A stretch of DNA of 64,000 nt from Sclerotinia nivalis (taxonomy: Eukaryota > Ascomycota > Leotiomycetes > Helotiales > Sclerotiniaceae). The stretch spans positions 2,356,001-2,420,000 of the forward strand of contig JAPEIS010000012.1 of NCBI GenBank assembly GCA_029531795.1. The letters are read 5' to 3'. Under the pieces are notes generated by a model that made no database searches, had not been told where the DNA came from, and saw nothing but the letters and a program-made list of their open reading frames with translations. Below, one piece after another: positions 48,021-61,100 of this stretch (position 1 is its first letter; each line of letters opens with the position of its first letter). A program made the translations under genes and the position numbers.

Positions 48021-48440
48021 TGTTACACCGTTACAATCCTTTATCACTAAAAAGTGATCAAAGGACTTATAAAAAGACCGTAATGATTTCTACTAAAGAT
48101 CAAACAAAGACTTGGTGAGAATGAAAGATATAACGATTGTATTATATAATAACTATAGTATTTAAACTAATAATTGTTCTTGAACACGAAACTCTACAAA
48201 TAAAGGAATCCATCCTGCTTATATAGACCTTCGTATTTGGGAGTCCTAGAAGCCTTCGAAGCTCCAATACTTCGGGAGTGTTGGAAGTCTTCGAAACTCC
48301 AATGCTCTAAAAGCGTTGAGAGTCTTCGAAACTCCAATGCTCCAAGAGCGTTAAAAGCCTTCGAAACTCTAATACTTTATACTCTATTATATGATTTGAT
48401 ACTAATATGGTCTATACTCGTTTGTTCCTACAACCACCTT
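48021..48440 (-). repeat. Gypsy 5' LTR, first part
   Basis: 420 bp matching the 3' LTR from its TGTTAC end, interrupted after the target TACAACCACCTT by inserted LINE sequence. It continues at 51680-51753. Confidence 0.9.
48429..48440. repeat. 12-bp target duplication, copy 1 of 3
   Basis: TACAACCACCTT, repeated at 49344-49355 and 51668-51679. In the uninterrupted LTR the corresponding bases are present once, at about 42198-42209, with C-to-T type changes. Confidence 0.88.
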
Positions 48441-49343
48441 GGCTGGCGAAGACAGATCTCTCACCTGTATGCGGTGCTGGCTACGAATTGGTGATGCTTT
48501 TGGCATTCATCTGAGCTGACAAGAAAACGCGTAACAGAACTGGAAGAACTGGATTGGGTTGAGAATTGGGGTTTTTTATAAGAACGAAAATTTTTCATTT
48601 TATTTCACTAATTAATAGTGACGAGAACAGAAGACCATATTGCGATAATAATAATTAGCAATAAAATCATCATTCGTTTTAGTTAGGCGTACGATTCGAT
48701 GCTCCATACAACTATCAATATAAACGATTAACTCCTTTAGAATACTTTACAGGATTTTCACGTCGGAAGAAAATAATAATTCCAGCCTGGGAACTAATCT
48801 TCTTTAGCGTTTTAAACAATTCGAACCTGAAATTTATTATAATTTCGATTTGTAGCAGAAACAAATAATAGGAAACTACAAAAAAACAAAAAGAATAAAA
48901 AGACAACGATACTCGAATGAACCTTAGTCTACAGAAACAAACCCGAAGACATCCCCGGATTACAACTGGCTACAAGGTTTCGTATAGAAACGGATTGTTA
49001 TAAAAAATGAAAGAAAAAATGATTAAAATACTTAATTATACTATAAAGGATACAAATTAAAGGAAAAAGATTACATAAACTAAAAACGATCTACTACATT
49101 AAGGAAGACAGTTGATATATCCGCCCAAAGGATTAATTCAACATACAACAACAATCATATAAACCCTACTAAAGCACATAACACACCCACCAAGTTAATA
49201 TTTTTCCCTGAAAAGGGTTTTTATATAACTAGCTCAGAAACCCAGGGGTTTTCCTCCCCTGGCGTCCTTTGTCCCAATTGGGAATTTGAGACTTATGCTT
49301 CGCATAGAGCCTCGGACGAAAAATATCACACACACACATACAT
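48441..49343 (+). mobile_element. 5'-truncated LINE 3' end, second family
   Basis: About 900 bp with no coding frame; it ends in a conserved 3' block (hairpin CCAGGGG...CCCCTGG, CAATTGGGA palindrome, CCTCGGACG) and an (AC)n tail at about 49328-49338. The block matches 40975-41100 in inverted orientation. It is bracketed by copies 1 and 2 of the 12-bp duplication, so it is an independent insertion. Confidence 0.8.
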
Positions 49344-49355
49344 TACAACCACCTT
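49344..49355. repeat. 12-bp target duplication, copy 2 of 3
   Basis: TACAACCACCTT between the two LINE fragments. Confidence 0.88.
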
Positions 49356-51667
49356 TGACTACGGGCTCCCCCAAGGATCCCCCATCTCGCCAATTATCTT
49401 CATACTGTACATCGCCCCGATCTTCAAAATGGAAAAGAACACAATCAAATTCGGATATATAAACAATGTTGTTATTGTAACAACTTCAAACTCCCTATCC
49501 AACAATGCCAAATATTTCACCTCCACAATCAACAAGATCCTCTCTTGAAGTATCTCGAAAAGGATCACCTTCGATTTGGGCAAATCCGAACTGATCCACT
49601 TCTCGAAACGAAGAACGGACCAGAACCCAAGCACAACTCCAACAATCCCAATAGAAGATCTCACAATCAAAGAATTAAATAACGAAAGACTATATTTTAG
49701 ATAATTCGGAATTTTGTTTAACAAGAAACTTTCCTTCAAATGATATATAAGAGAACTTGTAGCGAAGACAATGATAATTGCTAAAGCTCTCAAATCTCTA
49801 AACAACTCGATGAAAAGCATCCCAGCTAATTTACTTCGACAAACAGCCGAAACATACATACTCAAAAAGGCATACTACAAAACGGAAACCTAATGACCAG
49901 GAAGAACACATCCTAGAAAAGAACATAAGATAAATAATAAAATAAACACTCATATCAATATCCTAGCTAAAGTAACCCTGAAATATACTAAAGCAATTCT
50001 GCCAACTTGGAAAACAATAAATACAACCACCCTCTATCAAGAATTAGGATTTAGATCCCCTGAGATCGAACTCGACAGCATCGCTACAACAACAACAATC
50101 AAAACAAAGAGACTCGATCCTTATCACCCTTTAGCATAAAGAATAGATTGAATACAAAAAAACCAAAATACATTCAAAACCCGATATACCAGAAGAATAC
50201 TGTCCCTTCCACCATCAGAACAGATCAATCCTCTAACAACACCGAAATGACTAGAAACTGAATCAAAGGAACAAACCCTGAATCGTATAAATAACCCCAA
50301 CAACCGAAGCAAAGGGAATACTACGAACGACTTCAACGAGTTCTATAGCCTGCTCCCACAAGACAACATTGTGGTTTTCATTGACGAATCGAAACAAACG
50401 AACGGAAATACAGAATGTAGCATTGTCGGATACCTGGATAAACGCAAACTCTGCAAAGTCAACTTCGCAATAAGCAAACATAAGGAAATGTACAACGCAA
50501 AAGCTGAAACGGCACTCGAAGGTTTTAAAGCCACAACCACTCTACCAAAAGCCAAAATGACCCCAAACATCTAGATCTGTCTTGATAACATCGAAGTAAC
50601 AGTGCAGCTTCTCTCGAGCTCCACAGATTCCTCACAGGAAACCTTCACATCCTTCCGAAGGCTGACATCAAACTGAAAGCATAATACAATCCGCATCCGA
50701 TGAATCCCAAAGCACAAAGATGTAGCAAAGAATGAAACAACCAACAAAACAACAAAAGCAAAAACCGCCCTTGAACAACCCGAATCAGACTTCTCGTATA
50801 CAGAACTCAGAAAAGAAACCAAAAACTCACAACAGAAAACCATTGACAAACTGTAATCGATAATGATCCCCCCATCCTACAAAGCTTTGGAGATCCATTC
50901 GTCACCGAAATTCCTTAAAGAACTTGCCCTACCCAGAAGTTTCCTAAGACACTTGATAGCTATCCGATCAGAGCACAAAAACTTCGCAACCTATTATGAA
51001 CGATTCCATCATCAGAATACATATACCCTCTACAAATACAATACACACAAAACCCCCTTACACTTCTTCTTCTACAATATTGCTAAAAGAAAACACCCTC
51101 ATTCGAAAAACAAACCTGAAACCCTCCTCCCATATCTTTGCAGCACCTACAAAGGAGCCAGAAAATTGGCAGAATAAACAAATAGAACCAATTTCTTCAT
51201 CGATATATACCCCCAACACCTTCCTCTGGAATCTACCCCAATATCAAATCTCATACCCCCCCCAAGGGATAACAATATCCTCGAGAATGAATAAATTGAT
51301 AATAATGAAATTTTTCCTTTGTATTTTCTTTTATTAAAAAAAAAAAAAAAAAAAAAAAAATTTTTCTTTTTTGGATAAACAATTATATTAGAAAAATCAC
51401 AAAACCGAAGGCAAACCAACTGCAGCTTGGCAGATTTGATAATATTACATAATCCCTTTAAAGAATCACAGAATAAAAACAAAATCACAACAACTATAGA
51501 AATACACCTACAAATCATTCAATTCTTAGATATAGTTATATATATATAGCTATTCATAACCCAGGAATAACTCCCTAACAGCCTTTAACCCAATAGAGTA
51601 TACAACAAAAAAGAGGACTTCGTCCCCAGCCTCCGGCCATTAAATAATAACACACACACACACACAC
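49356..51667 (+). mobile_element. 5'-truncated LINE, same family as 35009-40961
   Basis: Plus orientation. It starts abruptly inside the RT (YGLPQGSPISPIIFILYIAP) and continues through RT and RNase H to about 51177, then a 26-nt A run (51335-51360), a 3' UTR of about 300 bp and an (AC)n tail. The A run has the same length as in the full-length copy. The catalytic tetrad reads YINN instead of YTDD (FGYINNVVIV), as expected from RIP of aspartate codons. RNase H keeps VFIDESKQTNGNTE at about 50.4 kb. Bracketed by duplication copies 2 and 3. Confidence 0.88.
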
Positions 51668-51679
51668 TACAACCACCTT
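51668..51679. repeat. 12-bp target duplication, copy 3 of 3
   Basis: TACAACCACCTT, after which the LTR resumes. Confidence 0.88.
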
Positions 51680-51753
51680 AATCTCATACTAATCCGATCA
51701 AATCATAACGTGTATTCACACGATCGGTTACTATAAGATCCGTGATCGTAACA
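51680..51753 (-). repeat. Gypsy 5' LTR, second part
   Basis: 74 bp completing the LTR (420 + 74 = 494), ending GTAACA and followed by the CAAAA duplication at 51754-51758. Confidence 0.9.
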
Positions 51754-54097
51754 CAAAATGCCTCAGGTTATTATTTCATTTATTTCATCCTGTATTCGCT
51801 TAGGGCTTTGGTCCCCTCCGAGGGGACCATAAAAGGCTCAACTCTATTGTATTTGGTACGGTAGTTTGTTATTCTCTAGTATAGATTAATTGATTCATTC
51901 TATCATGCCTTGAATTAAGACCATCGTCACAATTTGTTTAAAAGAAAGTATGATCGATTGATTGCTATAAATTATAAAAAGATTATTATAACTTAATAGT
52001 GCTGTGATTGTTTATAATCTTGATCTTGTTAATTTAGTATTCGATTTGGCAATCCTTTTCAAGGAGGTAAGAGTACAAATAGGGTTAGGTGGGGATAGGA
52101 ATGCTGTTTCTTCTTTAGCTACTTTGTTCGCTACTTCGTTTCCAGGGATATTTAAGTGCCTAGAAACCTATCGGATTCGAATTGAATTAGGGCGGGTATG
52201 TGGTAAGTAAGGTCTGAAGGGCCAAACTGTAGCTAACTTGTAGAATTCTTCAAATGCCGATTGAAAGGATCCAATCGAATAAAAACCTAAACATATAACA
52301 ATTTCTAGATTATCCAAGAAAATCCAAAGGTCTGTAGCAAATCTAATTGAGGGTAGTTGAATCGCTATTTAAGTATCTTTCAGAATTACAACTATTTCGG
52401 TATTGAAGATTTCAGTATTATAGTTTAATAAGAAAACTTATCGATCTATTTACAGATTGTATTGATAAATTACTGATCCACCTCTTATAATACTATCCAA
52501 AGTTTTGCTTTTCGAATTATCAAAGAAGATTTGTAGATTACTTTTTGGAATCGTAGATATAAATCTTTCGAAATCCTTAACTGCTTGTTCTTTCGAACGA
52601 TCGAAAAAACCATTGATCCTGATTTCTGTAATGATATATAATTCTTTATTCCTTTAAAGGGGAAGTACAATTGAATTAACATATTCGGCTTTTGAAAGGA
52701 TTAGGATAATTCTTGAAAACCTTGATTCGATAATTCTGATACCAACTTTAGCTAGGATATTTTTAATTCGAATTCGAAGAAAATGTTTAGGATCGAACCG
52801 AATCGTTTGGACTGCGAAGCTTTGGGATATCAGATTGAATTCTATTTCAGAGAGTATCAGATTTGATTCCTTGTATAAAGCAGTAATATTAGTTATACAG
52901 AATGTGAGAATTCCTAATAAGTTATTAAATCACTTAATAATATTTACCGAACCAATAGTTATATGATCACGTGATATATTAATAATATGATTTCATATTA
53001 TTAAATTTTATTATTATATAAAATTTCGATCATATATCATATCAGAATGATTTATAATAGAATAGAATGAAATGGAAGCATATAGAATTTTCTTATTCTC
53101 AGATTGAATACTATTGGTTATTATTTCCTTTTATTATATATAAAATGATTCTATAAGATTCGATTTAAATCGATCTTATTTATAATCATAGAATAGTGTA
53201 GAATCTCATTAAAATCTATAAATACGAAGATCTTCTTCAAAGAATTCTTCGAAAAAAAAAAAAAAAATAAGCAGATAAAAATTCAATATTCAATATATAT
53301 ATATAATTCTGACTTCAATATTCTATTGTTCATATATTCGATCACTCCTAAGCTAAATACGACTAAGTCTTCTACTATTATAATAAATAATATTATAGTA
53401 TTATTATTATATTATTTATTATTATCCGATCAACCTCCTCCGAGACAGAATATAGGAAGGATTGTTCGAGTACTAATTAGTACAATCTTATTCAAAAGTT
53501 TCAAATGTCTATCCATTTGATTCGAGATTGTGAAGTTTCGATTTCGTTTCCTAGTTCGATTAGGTTATCAGGTTTCGATTACAAAATAACATTTCTTCAA
53601 AATATAAATAGTAATTGCTCTTTGAAGCAAAATTGATAGAATACCTTGAGTTGTCTTTCCAAGTGAACACAAAGTATTTATAATTGTAAGAATTTTAGTT
53701 GTAAAGATTTGAATATGAGGTTTGAAATTCAATTCCCTATTAAAGTAAATTCCTAACCATTTTAGCGGATCTGGTTTCTTCGTTATTGAAAGATTTTCTG
53801 TATGAATAATTAGACTTTCGATATCTTTCCTAAAGCTTCTGAAGAAATGTATCAATTCGGATTTCTTAGGATCGAAAGTGATCTCTTTAGATTTGCCCTA
53901 CTCCAAAGCTTCTAGTATTTCAGATCGTAATTGATCACAATTAAATTATAAGTTTGAAGAAAAAGCTATTAATGCAATATCATCTGTATATCTAAATCTT
54001 CGAATAGGATTGCCCAATCAAAATAAAGGGGTTATATAAAGTATGAAAAGAATAGACAAAATTGAAGAGCCTTATAATAAACTATATCCAATACTAG
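51754..54097 (-). mobile_element. Third LINE family copy, heavily RIP-decayed, truncated by an LTR element
   Basis: Minus orientation with its 3' UTR at the left, carrying the perfect stem GGTCCCCTC/GAGGGGACC (about 51813-51831). RNase H remnant near 52.1 kb (HLNIPGNEVANKVAKEE on the minus strand), RT C-terminal part at 53855-53568 (DPLKWLGIYFNRELNFKPHI) and the RT core near 54.05 kb (GSSILSILFILYITPLF). Coding is cut at 54098 by an LTR. Large AT-rich parts (52.9-53.4 kb) show nothing else recognisable. Confidence 0.75.
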
Positions 54098-54385
54098 TGT
54101 GAAAGAGGTAAGTCGAGATACGTGCGTCCCGATAGCACACTGCGAGGGGGAATAGGATACGAACTGATCAGATTACATTGTATAAACTTCGAATAGTAGA
54201 ATTAATGTGAATAACAATGGATTAAGGGTTGTATATAGTGGGTATGCAAAAAGACTAGTGAAAACGATTGATTATTCTAAAAAGGAAAGCAAAGCCTTTT
54301 CTTTATATTTAACTACGAAGGATCATATAATCTAATGTTTATGAATTAGTTACATATATGGCCCTAGCAATCCAACTTTCTCACA
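54098..54385 (-). repeat. 288-bp LTR of a minus-strand element
   Basis: Read on the minus strand it begins TGTGAGAAAG and ends CTCTTTCACA, short inverted ends of the TG...CA type, and is preceded directly by a polypurine tract. I do not find a partner LTR in the window, so the element is incomplete here or its other LTR lies outside. Confidence 0.75.
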
Positions 54386-54398
54386 CCCTTCCCCTCCC
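54386..54398 (-). other. Polypurine tract
   Basis: On the minus strand GGGAGGGGAAGGG abuts the LTR start TGTGAG exactly, the position used to prime plus-strand synthesis. It fixes the element's orientation as minus, matching the long frame at 57.6-54.5 kb. Confidence 0.75.
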
Positions 54399-54523
54399 GG
54401 AAACATATGGTTTATCCCAGTCAAAAACCCATTTGCGATGTAGAAAACAGATCAGGATACTAAGGAAAAAAATCACTGAGCATTTTTTAAAACCATCTTA
54501 AAAAATCAGTATCGCCTACAAAT

Positions 54524-57500
54524 TCAAAAGATCAAATTTGTAGAATAAACGGGTTTTCCAAAATCGATATTAGCCTTTTGAACCGGAAAAGTACTTCCTG
54601 TGGCAATTGTCTTTGGGCGTTTGGTAGCAGGCTTCGCTTTAGGTTTCTTCTGAATGCTTTGAAGATGGTTTGAATATCGGATTGATAATACTGATCTTTT
54701 GAATCCTTGACTCGCTCCTGAAGAGAAATCCTTTCTTTTCCGAATCGATTTCTTCGGACCCTTTTGCAGTCCAGCTAATTGCATGGATAACTCTCGAGCT
54801 GACTCTCGATCAAAATCGAACGTCTCACTTCGATCTTCCGAAGGTTCAGCAATGGATCTCTCTACTCCCTTTCCTTTTGATCTTTTTGGAATGCAAAAGG
54901 CCGTTCTGGTTGCGAATTCAGCACCAGCTAAATTGACAATTTCCCATCCAAAAGTAACATCATTCTCTGGGAATTCTTGGTATTCGAAGTCTTTGTCCTG
55001 AAGAACCTCCAATCGCTTCTTGGTGGTTTCGTAGTTTGCGAATAGGGATTGGTCTCCCTACTGCTTTTCTTCTTGAACAAACGTACCAATCAAAGGTACC
55101 AAGATTTCCATTATCTGATTAATCCACTCCTGATACCATCTTCGGAACTCGTCATCGCTGAGTCCGAGTAATATACTCGCATACTACTTAACAACAATGG
55201 AACTCCACAACAATGATCCTAAGAGGACCATAAAGATAGATCCAGGTGATACAAAGTTAACATTAAGGATGGAAAAACGAGGAATATAAAGACCCTCTCT
55301 ATTGAACTCGTTCAACTCAAGAAGAACAATTTGATTCTGGAGGGAATGCCAGAGACTTTCGTAGAAGCTACCATCCTCCATTTCTTGATCATCAGGGGCA
55401 ATAGTGAGATATGATACTAGTACCAAGGTAGATCTGTAGGTCCCTGAAGAACCATTGAACCGAAGAATGGTACCAGATTGGAGTACAGCTGCACGAGAAT
55501 TAATCTTAGCCAAATCTCTCCAGTAGAAATCATTATTGCACTCAGCTTTCTGAAACGTATCTCTTCGTGTTGCCCAGTCAAGATCATACCAAGATTGACA
55601 AAAGAAAAAATGCTTCTTCAGAAAATCTCGAATCAACTTGTAATTCTTATCGAAGATACTCGAAATGAGAACTTGATACTCCCTATAGACATCCTCGATT
55701 GATTCTTCCAGCTGAAGCAAATCAATCATGATAATGACCCTTTTGAAAACCTCTGACATATATTTCTTGAAAGTCAAATTGAAAAGATCAAAAAATGAAT
55801 AATAACGAATAAACTTCCGGTTGCAATCAGGAAACCGTAACACCGACAAAAAAACAAGAACAAAACGAAACTCATAGTTTTCTCGAGTATAAACAGTAAC
55901 TCGCCACAAAAATGGATCGCTCCTAAAAAGAAATTAAACAAAAGAAAAATAACAATTTGGAAATAGACCTTTTTTAAGGATCCCACAGAAATACCATTCA
56001 TAAACAACAAAAACATCATCGCAGAGAAGGAACATATCAGAAAAGTCTCTGGACTCGAAAATCTATTGAAACTCCAGAATTCGTAAGACAGAATCCTTTC
56101 GGAAGATATCTTTTGCTAAAAGTACCTTCTAACAGAAATCCGATTTGAAAAACTCGACTATATTGGAAGAATAAATACTTTCTCTTAAACCAAAACAATA
56201 AAAACCGAAAGTTTATTTCGATTACTCTTGTACTAGAGATAGATGAAAACAAAACCAAAGATAAAACTCTTCAACCAACCTCATCTCATCGATACATTCT
56301 CGGTTCTTAACCACAATAGCCAATCGATTCCATAATTCCTTGGCCGAAATATACTTTATCTTCAGATCCAGGAGTTTTGCTAATACATACAAATGATACA
56401 TACAAAAAGCATTAGCAACAATACTTTCATCCAATAACATAATAACCTTCTACCCTACTTGACTAACAATATAATTATCGTCCACCAACAAATACCATTC
56501 CCCATCAAGTTGGAAACCAGGACTACAAATGCAACTTTTCAAATCCCGGAAAGAATTTAAGACGATCTTAAAATTATCAGAATCCGCAGAATTGTCCTCT
56601 TCCGAAACAAACTCCTAGCCATAATCAGTTGTACAATAGCGAAAAACATATTTATCTAAAATTGACAGATATGAAAAAGTATTCTTCGAAAAATCGAACT
56701 GATAATTTCGCTTCTACCACTTATCGATATTTGCAACAGCAAGTTCCGAGATCGACACAATAGCCTGAGAATGAAGGAGCCAATACATACAAGTGGAAAT
56801 TGGAGAAACCATTACATCCAACCTTTCTTCATTGTCCGACTCAACTTCGACCTCGCTGAACACTAGAATGACAATTGTTACATCCATTTCACGAATAGAC
56901 TTATCGCTTTACTTAACATTAGAAAGAGTTTCATTTTCTTCATATTCTCTTAAGAACCCAAAACGATCAAGAGTGAACCTACAATTCTTGAGAACAGAGT
57001 CTTGACCAAAATCAAAAGGAAAAAGGGTCCAATCCTTCTTACTCTTCGTATCGACTCTTGTGATGAATCCATATATAAAACGGAAATCTGCAGAGCAGTA
57101 CTTTTTTACTCCTTTGCCTCTTTTTCGACAAAGACAGCTAGCTATGATTCCATTCAGAAACTTGACAAAAACCTAAAGACTAAAGCGGAAAACACAATAG
57201 ACAATGTCCGTTCTTGTTGATACACCTTTCAAAATCGAATCCTCCGACCATAATCGTGCAAGAGCTTTTCCGAAAGCAGAGATCTAGATTCTCTCGAGGT
57301 TTTTGAGACCCTTTCTAGCTCTATTGTAATACTATTTGACGAATTGGATCATTTCATTATTCTTGGCTAAATAACCAACTTTGGAAAGATCAGCTACTTC
57401 GTAGAGATTCTGACCTTCGATTCGATCTCTCACTTCGCTAACAAAATCTTCGATATAATCAACAATATTCAACAAATAATTGAATCAGTATTCAAAAGCA

Positions 57501-57600
57501 TTGTATTTTTCCTTCACATCGAGAATATCAATAAATACAAAAACTTCAACTTCGCTCCTAAAAGATTGATTTTTATATTGAACAAAGAAAAAAGTATTTT
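54524..57600 (-). pseudogene. Long unknown reading frame (about 1,025 codons), broken only by stops
   Basis: Minus-strand pieces ending at 54524 and starting at 55012, 55909 and 56440, plus the intervening translation and an extension to about 57600, lie in one frame without indels. The stops sit at plausible CAA/CAG/TGG/CGA positions. Recognisable protein-like stretches include DYIEDFVSEVRDRIEGQNLY, VADLSKVGYLAKNNEMIQF, MYWLLHSQAIVSISELAVAN and WYDLDWATRRDTFQKAE. The C-terminus is very basic (KKSIRKRKDFSSG, KPKAKPATKRPKT), suggesting nucleic-acid binding. I see no RT, integrase, protease or transposase motif. It lies just upstream of an LTR with polypurine tract, so it may be cargo or gag of a non-autonomous LTR element. 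The start codon is not resolved. Confidence 0.6.
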
Positions 57601-57639
57601 CAAAAAAATAAAAGACTATAACTTTAGAAGAGTAAATAT

Positions 57640-58126
57640 GGGGTCCGGGTCAGGATATGATTTTGGAAATTTAGGTATGCATTCCCTTCTAAATAACATG
57701 ACAAATACAACACAATCATTTATTTTATTATTGAGAAGTTGTAGGAGAAGTTATGGTTGATGAAAAGTAGGTATTGTGGTGCTGCACTTCTCGATTTGGC
57801 GAAAAGCATAGTACTGCCGATGAGTCCACCGCCTTCCGAATCGAGGTTTTTCAAACAACGAACATTCTAACCCTAAGGAAGACTTCTAGCTTTTGAATAA
57901 AATAATGAAAATCTGATAACCCAAGTCTATGTACTACGAAGTAATACTATACTTAATTATATTATCATAAAAAAATCGTGGATGAAGATATGATTGATCA
58001 AAGTTAACCCTAAGAAGTTCGATACTGCCAGCAAATCACCGCTTTCCCAATCGAGGTTTTTCAAACATTTACTTCCCCTTACCCTACGAAATCTACTCTC
58101 ATCATCAACTTCTTCATAAGATTAAA
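57640..58126. promoter_or_regulatory. Spacer between two divergent long frames, with a duplicated motif
   Basis: About 490 bp. A near-identical block occurs twice about 210 bp apart: ACTGCC...CACCGC then AATCGAGGTTTTTCAAACA, at about 57812-57856 and 58023-58067. Position between two divergent frames suggests a shared promoter. Confidence 0.5.
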
Positions 58127-61100
58127 ATGTTACCTCAAAAGAAACGTAATGGACGATCGAAGAAGTATTCGAATATCGAAGAAACTAAAAAAGCGAATAT
58201 CAAGAACACCCTCCGCCATCGAGAAAAGAAAGCGCTTCAACCTTCAGGCCCAATCGACTTCATTGTATACAAGCTTTCGCTCCATTCAGATATCCCTACA
58301 AATACTCTTTTTACAATTGATCTTCGAACGGATATTCAAATCCCTCAAGATCATGATACTCAAAAAAGCGATGTTCCAGAAACCCTGCGATCGATTTCTC
58401 CATTATTAACTCAATTACCTTCGATCGATAAAAATGCTGATATTGCTGTACAGATTAAACAAATCCAAAAAAACGAACAAAAGATTAATTTTGAGAAAAA
58501 CGAATACGATACAGAGATTGCAGAAATTCTGATAGGATTGCAATCGGTTTATACGACTAGCACAGTTGAAGAGGCGAGAATTGGTGGGATATCAGAAATA
58601 TATATTGAAGGAATGATTGAAATAAGGATATCAGGAATACAAATGATGGAAGATTTATATATTATTAATCAAAAGGAGAGAATTCACAATAAAGAACTTC
58701 AGCGTTCTTGCTCTTTGTATATTGGTTTTGTAGATAAGCCAATAATGATATAAGATAATAATAGCATTGTTATATCAAACCCATCTAATGAACCAACGAG
58801 CATTCAAAGATCTCCAATAAATACAATACCATCAGAAACACTAACTCAATCCAAATCATTCCCTTTATCATTATCATCAAATAGAACTAATAGCAAAAGA
58901 AGCATTAATAGATAAAGCATATCATTTCCAATTCAGAAAAACAATCTTTTGTTATAAATGAAGCTTTTAACAACAAAATCATTTGAAAACAATACATCTT
59001 CCCTTTCAATTATAAAGAGACTTCTCAATAATACTTCTCCTTCACCTTTTCGTCGAATTGAAAGTTTTGTACTGCTTTCACTTATTCAACCAATAATTCG
59101 AACAATACCAAATCCTATTATCTCTATACCCAATTCAATTTCTATTCCAGTAATAATAGATTCTCCAATACTAAGAATCTCTTCAAATACAACAATATCT
59201 CCTACTCCCATTGAATGAACTACCTTCAAACTTACCAAGCAACTTCGGAATTTCCAAAGCTGTACTCATAAACAGCATTCTCAAACTAATCAATCTCATC
59301 ACAAATATCATCAACGATCAGATATACATTCTGAATGTTCATCTCTATCACAAATTACTAATCTTCTTAAAGGAAATTATATTGAAGGTATACCCTTACC
59401 TGATGTTTTGAGTAGTCTTAAATTGATGAAGGCAGAAGATTATAATGGCCTCGATTATCAAGCAGCATTTGAAGGTACGAATGTATCAATTATACCTAAA
59501 GACATTGGAATGCGGAATGAGAATCTATCTAAGAACTTGTGTTTATTATAGTATCATATAGCTAGTAAAAAGAATCGCTATTCCAAGGTAACATTTGATA
59601 TTGATAGCATTTGCTGCTTCCCTACTAACTTGGCATTCGCAAAATGAGGTATCAATTGGTTGTCTAAAGTATATCCTATTTTCAACTTTAGAGGTGACAT
59701 CCACTTTGGATTGCGAATGCTGGTATATAATGATCGTAGTGTATTGATGTACAAATACACCTCATTTTACAAGATTCCTTATTATTGCTTTGGTACTGTG
59801 ATTGGAATGGATTTATTATTGATTTTCATCTTCTTTTTAGTTTTTCATTTAAAGAGTGATTATAAGTATACTATTTATTTGAGTAAGCAAGATAATAAAT
59901 TCTTTTATGATGTTATTGTTGGCTCAGCAATAAATAAGATAATTGGGTCCTTCAATATTATACAATATTATTCTGTATCTGTTAAAATTTCAAACTTGGA
60001 TTCGATTGCAATGTCAGCAGAGAATCTTGATCGAAAAGAGTCAGCAAGAAATCAGCTTATCAAATATATTATACAATTTCAATACCTTGATGTACTTTGG
60101 AGCTTTATTCTTCAAACTATCGATGAGAATCCGGGTTTTGATCGATTTCGAGGAATAACCTTATTTGTCGATTCAAAGAATACTAAGTTGGAATTTATGG
60201 ATGCTAATCTGATTCAAGTGTATAGTGGTTGGAAAACAAAGTGGTCTGAAGTGATTGATGTATAATTTTATAATCAAGATTGTATGTTTGTTGATCTTGC
60301 AAAGTAAATAATATTCGAAGATAGTGTTTTGCTATATGATCATATTTCGGAAGACTATGAAGCAGAAGTGTTCTTGTGAAAGAAGTATTGCTTCGAAGTG
60401 TATGCTAAGAGCCGGGTAGTTCTTGATGTAGATAGTAGTTCAGCTAAAGGGAATCTTAAATGTATTATATATCCTTGGGCGATGATGCGGGATATTATAG
60501 GTTAGACTCTGTTTGTTGTTCCAAATGAACAAGAGAGTAGAGATAGATTGATTTATTTTCAATATTATACATTGATCAAGATATCTTTTGATTCATCAAA
60601 GGTGTATGTCTTTGATAATGATTTAGTTGAGAATTTGGCTTTCGATTCTGAATATATTCGATCATTATAATAAGAAGGAAGTGGGATTACCTTCTTTAAG
60701 GTTGTTTGTGAGTTTGATTATTTTCATAGCAAGAAGCTGGTCTATGCAAATCTCGTCGATAATCGCGGGAAGTTGTACGGGATTCAAGAAGAGTATTGTA
60801 TCTCTTTGATTATGATGGAAGAGGTTTATCAGCAATGGCGATAATGGGATCTGTACGATAACGAGGTTGATATTGTTCAGTTTATTCTCCCTTATTATAT
60901 TGTTTCTATTCGAGAGTTGCTTGATTTTCTCTCGGTTTAAATCAATAAATATTGTCTTCTCTTTGAACATGTTTTTGTATATACAGGTATGATATATTCG
61001 TTACCAGAAATTATTGTTATAGTAGTAGTACTCAGAGTTCTTCGATTTTGCTATAATAGCAACTTGATTCAATGGGAATCCCTATTGTACAAAGATCATT

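Larger units (their letters stand above)
41787..51753 (-). mobile_element. Ty3/Gypsy chromovirus LTR retrotransposon, RIP-decayed, with LINE insertions in its 5' LTR
   Basis: Minus-strand element: 3' LTR 41787-42280, gag-pol about 47966-42850, 5' LTR 48021-48440 plus 51680-51753. The original element is about 6.7 kb after removing a 3239-bp insertion (48441-51679). Ends are TGTTAC...GTAACA (GTAATA in the left LTR) with a CAAAA target duplication. An integrase, an RT with YLDD and a C-terminal chromodomain identify a chromovirus. A small antisense reading frame lies between gag-pol and the 3' LTR. Confidence 0.92.
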
